This document shows, piece by piece, positions 46,109-50,093 of a stretch of DNA of 50,093 nucleotides; the first letter of the stretch is position 1, and each line of letters opens with the position of its first letter. Location: positions 1-50,093 of the forward strand of contig JAGWSV010000076.1 of assembly GCA_028869315.1 (NCBI GenBank), written 5' to 3'. The notes below the pieces were generated by a model. The model searched no databases, was not told the DNA's origin, and was given only the letters and a program-made list of their open reading frames with translations. The position numbers were made by a program, and so were the translations under genes. Source of the stretch: Rhodospirillales bacterium. GTDB lineage: Bacteria; Pseudomonadota; Alphaproteobacteria; Acetobacterales; Acetobacteraceae.

Positions 46109-46122
46109 TTGATTCAGATCAA
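46109..46122. promoter_or_regulatory. Perfect FNR/FixK/Anr-type box TTGATTCAGATCAA
   Basis: The site matches the consensus TTGAT-N4-ATCAA exactly. In alphaproteobacteria it is bound by FNR/FixK/FnrL-type regulators under low oxygen. It lies upstream of the hairpin/terminator segment rather than a recognisable protein gene. Confidence 0.75.
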
Positions 46123-46156
46123 GGAAGCGGCGAGGCATGTCCCGTAGCGTTCGTCT

Positions 46157-46235
46157 CGGCCTTCCCTGGCCCCCTCCGCTTTCTGACGCCGGAGGGTGGG
46201 CCGCTCCTTCGCCCATCCCGGGAGCGGCCCTCTTT
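46157..46235 (+). ncRNA. Candidate oxygen-regulated small RNA
   Basis: With the FNR/FixK box centred at -41.5, transcription would start near 46157; TAGCGT at 46145-46150 is a weak -10 element in the right place. The segment of about 79 bases then has a first hairpin (CCCTCCG ... CGGAGGG) and ends in a perfect 10-base-pair terminator. No protein gene uses this promoter-terminator pair. The loop and stem are C-rich (CCCCCTCCG), which could pair with ribosome-binding sites. This is inference from layout, not from a known family. Confidence 0.4.
46198..46235 (+). terminator. Rho-independent terminator (plus strand)
   Basis: GGGCCGCTCC (46198-46207) pairs perfectly with GGAGCGGCCC (46221-46230), followed by TCTTT. 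On the minus strand there is no T-run, so it serves plus-strand transcription, yet the nearest plus-strand protein gene ends 1.6 kb upstream. Confidence 0.75.
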
Positions 46236-46249
46236 CGGGGGTAGCTGGC

Positions 46250-46438
46250 CTACGACCTGGCCAGCAGGTGCATTCCCAGCCAGATCGCCACGACCACGGT
46301 TCCCCAGAAGGGGAGGACGATCAGCAGCCCGCGCGCGATGCCGCGGGGAGCGCGGAGGAATTCCGGGATCGGCGGACCGGAGGAGATTTGCTGCGGCGAC
46401 CGCTGCGTGCCCGGGGGCGTCGGCAACACGCTGTTCAT
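46250..46438 (-). CDS. Small membrane protein (62 aa), hypothetical
   Basis: The N-terminal half is polar and Pro-rich (TPPGTQRSPQQ). A single strong transmembrane helix follows, GLLIVLPFWGTVVVAIWLGMHLL. I do not recognise the family; single-helix proteins of this size are common near respiratory or stress regulators. It starts 7 bases after the MarR stop on the same strand, so it is probably co-transcribed with that regulator. Confidence 0.55.
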   Translation of the reverse strand: MNSVLPTPPGTQRSPQQISSGPPIPEFLRAPRGIARGLLIVLPFWGTVVVAIWLGMHLLARS

Positions 46439-46444
46439 GGTTGC

Positions 46445-47035
46445 TTATAGCAACTTTGTTCCTGCAAACTGGTTTCGCGCCGCTTGCCCCGCCGCTTGCC
46501 CTGTGACGTCCCCTGGAATGCCCCCTGGAATGCCCCCTGGAATTCCCCCTGGAATTCCCCCTGGGGCGTGCCCGACCGCCTGCGGGCCGTACGAAAGTGC
46601 CCGCAAGCCGGCCCGCAGCCGGTCGGAAGCGTCGGGTTGCAGCAGTTGCTCGATCTCCGCATGGGTGCGCCGCCATACCGGGGCTGCGGCTGCCAGTGCC
46701 AGCCGGCCAGGCTCCGTCAGGCGCAAGCGGCGGGCACGTCGGTCAGCCGGATCGACGCTGATCTCCACCAGGCCCCGGCGCCGCAGCGGCTTCAGGTTTG
46801 CGGTCAGCGTAGTACGGTCCATCGCGAGCAGGGACGACACGCTGGCGATTGCCGGCGGTTCCGGCCGGTTGAGCGACATCAGCAGGGAGAACTGGCCGTT
46901 GGTCAGCCCCAGCGGGCGCAAGGCGGCGTCGAACCGCCGGCCCACCGCCCGCGCCGCGCGCTGCAGGTGCAGACAGAGGCAGGTATCGCGAACCTCAAGC
47001 GTAAGTGAAAACGGAATCGCGTCTTGCGTTGACAT
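46445..47035 (-). CDS. MarR family transcriptional regulator with C-terminal repeat tail
   Basis: This 196 aa protein has the winged-helix core RFDAALRPLGLTNGQFSLLMSL, ASVSSLLAMDRTTLTANLKPLRRRGLVEI and the wing DPADRRARRLRLTEPGRLAL. CLCLHLQRAARAVGRRFD opens the dimerisation helix. After the dimerisation domain the protein carries GGIPGGIPGGIPGGIPGD, coded by a 12-base tandem repeat. ATG 47035 is chosen; the track ORF extends into the divergent gene. It overlaps its own promoter and a palindrome, which suggests autoregulation. The CLC near the N-terminus could sense redox, but that is speculation. Confidence 0.87.
   Translation of the reverse strand: MSTQDAIPFSLTLEVRDTCLCLHLQRAARAVGRRFDAALRPLGLTNGQFSLLMSLNRPEPPAIASVSSLLAMDRTTLTANLKPLRRRGLVEISVDPADRRARRLRLTEPGRLALAAAAPVWRRTHAEIEQLLQPDASDRLRAGLRALSYGPQAVGHAPGGIPGGIPGGIPGGIPGDVTGQAAGQAARNQFAGTKLL
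46510..46566 (-). repeat. 12-base tandem repeat in the MarR gene
   Basis: CCTGGAATGCCC occurs twice and CCTGGAATTCCC twice in tandem (from 46512), followed by a partial fifth unit. The array encodes Gly-Gly-Ile-Pro on the minus strand and cannot shift the frame when copy number changes. Confidence 0.92.
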
Positions 47036-47058
47036 GCGGGGATATATGTTGATATCAA
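47029..47058 (+). promoter_or_regulatory. Candidate promoter of the MoaD/ThiS-like gene
   Basis: TTGACA (47029-47034) and TATCAA (47053-47058) are 18 bases apart. The -10 element lies inside the palindromic operator. On the minus strand TTGACG (47066-47071) can serve MarR, so the two promoters overlap. Confidence 0.45.
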
Positions 47059-47063
47059 TGTAT
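47044..47063. promoter_or_regulatory. Palindromic MarR-type operator ATA-N2-TTGATATCAA-N2-TAT
   Basis: The 10-base centre TTGATATCAA is perfectly palindromic, and the symmetry extends to ATA/TAT on each side. It lies in the 49-base gap between divergent MarR and MoaD/ThiS-like genes and overlaps both promoters. This is the expected place and form of a MarR binding site. Confidence 0.65.
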
Positions 47064-47084
47064 TGCGTCAAGGGTGGAACCGCC

Positions 47085-47354
47085 ATGCCGACGGTCGCTT
47101 TCACCACGGTCCTGCAGCGATTTCTTCCGGCGCCGGACATGCGGGTAGCGGGCGCCACGGTGAGGGAGGCGCTGGATGCCGTGTTCGCCGCGCATCCCGC
47201 GTTGCGCGGCTACGTGCTGGACGACCAGGGCGCCGTGCGGCGGCACGTCATCGTCTACGTCAACGGCGTGCCGGCCCGCGACCGCACCCGCCTGACCGAC
47301 CGCGTCGGGCCGGCGGACGAGATTTACGTCTTCCAGGCGCTGACGGGTGGTTGA
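47085..47354 (+). CDS. MoaD/ThiS-family small protein
   Basis: This is an 89 aa ubiquitin-like protein. It starts MPTVAFTTVLQRFLPAPDMRV and keeps the typical ATVREALDAVF helix. It then has VNGVPARDRTRLTDRVGPADEIYVFQALTGG, ending in the exposed Gly-Gly used for thiocarboxylate formation in sulfur carriers. No moeB, thiF or moaE lies nearby. It is 12 bases before the BNR-repeat gene and divergent from MarR. By family it is a sulfur carrier or modifier; its partner here is unknown. Confidence 0.88.
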   Translation: MPTVAFTTVLQRFLPAPDMRVAGATVREALDAVFAAHPALRGYVLDDQGAVRRHVIVYVNGVPARDRTRLTDRVGPADEIYVFQALTGG

Positions 47355-47366
47355 GGGAAGCGGCCG

Positions 47367-48455
47367 ATGGACGAACATCTGCATGTCGGAACCCGCAAGG
47401 GTCTGTTCGAGCTTTCCCGCCGCGGCGGCGGGTGGGAGGTGACGGACGCGTGGTTCCTCGGCGATCCGGTTTCGGCGGTGCTCGCCGATCCGGAGGGCGG
47501 TCTCCTCGCGGCGCTCGATCTAGGGCATTTCGGTGCCAAGCTGTGGCGGCGCGCGCCCGGCGAGGACTGGCAGGAGGTCGCCGCGCCGGCATTCCCGTCG
47601 AAGCCGGACGGCGTCGGAGACGACCCGCATCCCTGGTCTCTCGGCAAGGTCTGGGCGCTGGAACCGGGCGGCGTGCCGGGGCGGATCTGGGCCGGCACCA
47701 TGCCGGGCGGCCTGTTCCGTTCCGACGACGGCGGCGCGACCTGGGAATTGAACGCGCCCTTGTGGCACATGCCGGTACGGCGCGAATGGACCGGCGTGGC
47801 CGGCGGCGAGCAACCGGGCTTGCATTCGGTGCTGGTCGATCCCCGCGACCCGGCCGATCTCCGCATCGGGGTTTCCACCGCCGGCGTCTGGGCGAGCACC
47901 GATACCGGCGCGTCCTGGCGCCTGATCAATCGCGGCATGTACGCCGAGTACATGCCGCCGGAGCGGCGGGAGGACCCGATCGTTCAGGATGTGCATCGCC
48001 TTGCGCGCTGCGTGGCGCGGCCGGAGGTGATGTGGTGCCAGCACCATAACGGCGTGTTCCGCTCGATCGACGCCGGCGCCACGTGGCGCGAGGTGACGGC
48101 GATCCGGCCGTCCAAATTCGGCTTCGCGGTGGCCGCCCACCCGCATGATCCCGACACCGCCTGGTTCGTGCCCGCAATCAAGGACGAGCGGCGGATCCCG
48201 GTGGACGGCCAGGTGGTGGTGGCGCGCACCCGCGACGGCGGGCGTAGCTTCGACGTGCTGCGCCACGGCCTGCCGCAACGCCACGCCTACGATCTGGTCT
48301 GGCGTCACGCCCTCGCGGTGGACGCGAGCGGGGCGCGCCTCGCCTTCGGCTCGACCAGCGGCGGGGTGTGGACGTCGGAAGACGGCGGCGAGGACTGGAG
48401 CATGCTGGACGCGCGGCTGCCGCCGGTCGCGGTGGTGCGGTTCGCGCCGGCGTAA
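47367..48455 (+). CDS. BNR/Asp-box beta-propeller protein (sialidase-like fold)
   Basis: This 362 aa protein has at least four Asp-box-like motifs: SDDGGATW, STDTGASW, SIDAGATW and SEDGGEDW. VARTRDGGRSF is another. These mark propeller blades. No signal peptide is visible, and the sialidase catalytic Arg triad cannot be assigned, so a true glycosidase is not claimed. Its tight link to the MoaD/ThiS-like gene (12 bases) suggests the two act together. MDEHLHVGTRKGLFELSR is the family N-terminus as I remember it. Confidence 0.85.
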   Translation: MDEHLHVGTRKGLFELSRRGGGWEVTDAWFLGDPVSAVLADPEGGLLAALDLGHFGAKLWRRAPGEDWQEVAAPAFPSKPDGVGDDPHPWSLGKVWALEPGGVPGRIWAGTMPGGLFRSDDGGATWELNAPLWHMPVRREWTGVAGGEQPGLHSVLVDPRDPADLRIGVSTAGVWASTDTGASWRLINRGMYAEYMPPERREDPIVQDVHRLARCVARPEVMWCQHHNGVFRSIDAGATWREVTAIRPSKFGFAVAAHPHDPDTAWFVPAIKDERRIPVDGQVVVARTRDGGRSFDVLRHGLPQRHAYDLVWRHALAVDASGARLAFGSTSGGVWTSEDGGEDWSMLDARLPPVAVVRFAPA

Positions 48456-48480
48456 GGGCTGGTTCGGAGAGGGCGGAACG

Positions 48481-49505
48481 ATGGATGGGAGCGGGTTGTC
48501 CACACCACGGCTCGCGCGCCTGCACGACGTTATGGCTGGGTATGTCGCGCGCGGCGAGGTGCCCGGACTTGTCGCCCTGGTCTGCCGGCGGGGCATGGTG
48601 CATGTCGACGTGATCGGCGCCCAGGCGTTCGGCGGACCGCCGATGCGGCGCGACACGATCTTCCGCGTCAGTTCGATGACAAAGCCCATCGTCGCCGCCG
48701 TGGCGATGATCCTGGTGGAGGAAGGGCGGCTGCGGCTTGACGACCCGGTGCACGACCTGCTGCCGGAACTGGCCGACCGCCAGGTGCTGGTCCGGCCCGA
48801 CGCGCCGCTGGACGAGACCGTTCCGGCGGCACGGCCGATGACCCTGCGCGACCTGCTGACCTTCCGCCTGGGCATCGGCATCGTCATGGCACCGCCCGAC
48901 ACCACCTCGATCCAGCGCGCGATGGGCGAGCAACGCCTCGGCCAGGGAGCGCCGTCGCCCCAGCTGCCGCCGCCGCCGGACGAGTGGATCCGCCGCCTCG
49001 GCACTCTGCCGCTGATCCACCAGCCCGGCGAGCGGGGCGGCTTCGGTCTACGACCCGGCGGTGGACGGGCAATGGAACCGACCGTCGGCGTTTCCTTCGG
49101 GCGGGGCCGGGCTGGTCTCGACCGTCGATGACGTTCTGGCGTTCGGGCGGATGATGCTGGGATCAGGCCGCCACGGCAGCGCCCGCATCCTGTCGCGCCC
49201 GGCGGTCGAAACCATGACGAGCGATCACCTGACCGACGCGCAGAAGGCCGTTTTCGGGCTGGTGCCCGGCTATTTCGACAGCAACGGCTGGGGCTTCGGC
49301 CTTTGCCGTGGCGACGCGGCGCACCGACCTCGCGACCACGCCCGGCCGATTTGGCTGGGACGGCGGGCTGGGTACCTCGTGGTACGCGGACCCGCGGGAG
49401 GACGTGCCCGGCATCCTGATGACCCAGCGCGCCTGGACCTCTCCGATGCCGCCGCCGGTGTGCCGCGATTTCTGGACTCTGGCCTACCAGGCGATCGACG
49501 ACTGA
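48481..49505 (+). pseudogene. Decayed serine hydrolase (class C beta-lactamase family)
   Basis: The first part (frame from ATG 48481) is a normal family N-terminus: RLARLHDVMAGYVARGEVPG and the catalytic SSMTKP (SxxK), then TLRDLLTFRLGIG. After LIHQPGER near 49040 the frame breaks. The protein resumes in a second frame at VYDPAVDGQWNRPSAF and GLVSTVDDVLAFGRMML. The segment that should carry the YxN catalytic motif is absent, so an internal deletion is likely. A second shift occurs near 49302, where one extra T in CTTTGCC moves GWGFGL out of the frame of AVATRRTDLA; the third part ends FWTLAYQAIDD. With the YxN region gone it cannot be a working enzyme. Confidence 0.82.
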
Positions 49506-49552
49506 CGAAGCCTGACCGCACCATTCATCCTGCTTCGAAGGAGACCTGACCC

Positions 49553-49966
49553 ATGCAGATCCAGCCCTATCTGTTCTTCAACGGCACCTGCGAGGAGGCG
49601 ATCGCCTTCTACCGCATGGCGCTGGGGGCCGAGGTGACGATGCTGATGCGTTTCAAGGATTCCCCCGAGCCGCTCGATCCCGCCCGGGTCCCGCCGGGCA
49701 TGGAGAACAAGGTGATGCACGCAAACCTGCGCATCGGAGACTCGGCGGTGCTGATGTCCGACGGCGGCTGCATGGGGGGCGCGGACGTCCGGGGCGTCCA
49801 CCTCTCGCTCACCGTGCGTGACGCGGCGGAGGCCGATCGCAGCTTCGCTGCGCTGGCCGACGGCGGGGCGGTGGAGATGCCGCTGGCGAAGACGTTCTTC
49901 TCGCCGCGCTTCGGGATGGTCCGGGATCGTTTCGGTATTGGCTGGATGGTCTACGTCGCCGCCTGA
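49553..49966 (+). CDS. VOC family protein (PhnB/glyoxalase-like)
   Basis: This is a 137 aa protein of the PhnB-like vicinal oxygen chelate group. It begins QIQPYLFFNGTCEEAIAFYRMALGAEV and continues MHANLRIGDSAVLMSDGG. It then has the second half-fold VHLSLTVRDAAEADRSFAALADGG and ends PRFGMVRDRFGIGWMVY. Substrate is unknown; many relatives have no assigned activity. GAAGGAGA precedes the ATG. It follows the pseudogene by 47 bases on the same strand. Confidence 0.93.
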   Translation: MQIQPYLFFNGTCEEAIAFYRMALGAEVTMLMRFKDSPEPLDPARVPPGMENKVMHANLRIGDSAVLMSDGGCMGGADVRGVHLSLTVRDAAEADRSFAALADGGAVEMPLAKTFFSPRFGMVRDRFGIGWMVYVAA

Positions 49967-50093
49967 GTGCGCGTCGCGGACGGAGCGCTGGAGAGACGCC
50001 GCCGTGCTAGGCTGCGGTCTCCCCGGCTGATCGTCCCGATCCCATCGGCGGCGATCACCCCATCGCGAAGGCCCCGGCCGCCATGCTGCACAG
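49967..50093. other. Window end, no gene assigned
   Basis: 127 bases. An ATG at 50083 could begin the next gene, but only 11 bases remain and nothing can be said about it. Confidence 0.4.

Larger units (their letters stand above)
45625..46249. other. About 625 bp without a convincing protein gene; regulatory signals and a possible small RNA
   Basis: The left part (to ~46100) shows only low-quality open frames and a 7-base triplicate at 45891. The right part holds a perfect FNR/FixK box, a candidate small RNA and a strong terminator (listed separately). A 35-codon frame (ATG 46137 to TAG 46244) crosses the terminator hairpin and is not favoured. Confidence 0.5.

Noticed and set aside
46137-46244. 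35-codon plus frame with an upstream AAGGAAG
   Set aside because: It crosses a perfect intrinsic terminator hairpin; the composition (Pro/Gly/Ala) looks like translated stem sequence. Kept only as an alternative to the sRNA idea.
46430-46455. Palindrome GTTGC-TTATA-GCAAC as an operator
   Set aside because: It overlaps the start of the small membrane protein and the end of the MarR gene within one transcript, so it is a weaker operator candidate than the dyad at 47044.

Overview
The window is about 50 kb of very GC-rich DNA. It carries an alphaproteobacterial NtrC-NtrY-NtrX block, candidate RpoH-type and FNR/FixK-type sites, and a Wzx/Wzy exopolysaccharide (EPS) locus. I infer an alphaproteobacterium, probably Rhodospirillales and possibly Acetobacteraceae. 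That placement rests on gene content and codon bias alone.

Left part (1-22.8 kb) is housekeeping and metabolism. It opens inside ntrC, followed by the overlapping genes ntrY and ntrX. Next come a lipoprotein of the gamma-glutamyltransferase family, a small heat-shock protein with a candidate sigma-32 promoter and RNA thermometer, an AHL-lactonase-like metallo-beta-lactamase, a thioredoxin-reductase-like ferredoxin-NADP reductase and parE. A 2-hydroxyacid dehydrogenase and an enolase-superfamily enzyme look like one operon. Arginase and ornithine cyclodeaminase overlap by ATGA and would convert arginine to ornithine and then proline. They are divergent from an Lrp/AsnC regulator. A LigB-type dioxygenase, a DSD1/D-threonine-aldolase-like PLP enzyme, a MaoC hydratase and rmuC follow.

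Middle part (about 21.9-45.6 kb) is a large EPS locus with genes on both strands. It has the initiating sugar transferase, a Wza-type export lipoprotein, a Wzc/GumC-like co-polymerase with a degenerate Walker A, a Wzx flippase and a Wzy/O-antigen-ligase-like polymerase. It also has seven glycosyltransferases or closely related transferases (GT2, GT4 and GT14 types), an O-acyltransferase, a SAM methyltransferase, a Tat-type secreted GH26-like hydrolase, an outer-membrane beta-barrel, a small cysteine-rich-repeat periplasmic protein and an AAA ATPase of unknown role. Together these could build a repeat unit on undecaprenyl phosphate, flip and polymerise it, and export the polymer.

Right part (45.6-50.1 kb) begins with about 620 bp lacking a convincing gene. 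It holds a perfect FNR/FixK box followed by a strong intrinsic terminator, a layout that suggests a small RNA. Then come a small membrane protein, a MarR regulator divergent from a MoaD/ThiS-like protein with a palindromic operator between them, a BNR/Asp-box propeller protein, a decayed serine hydrolase (internal loss plus a frameshift) and a VOC-family protein.

A pattern across the window is short in-frame tandem repeats near the ends of unrelated proteins (NtrY, GH26, MarR, Cys-rich protein). I saw no tRNA, rRNA, CRISPR array, intact insertion sequence or integrase.
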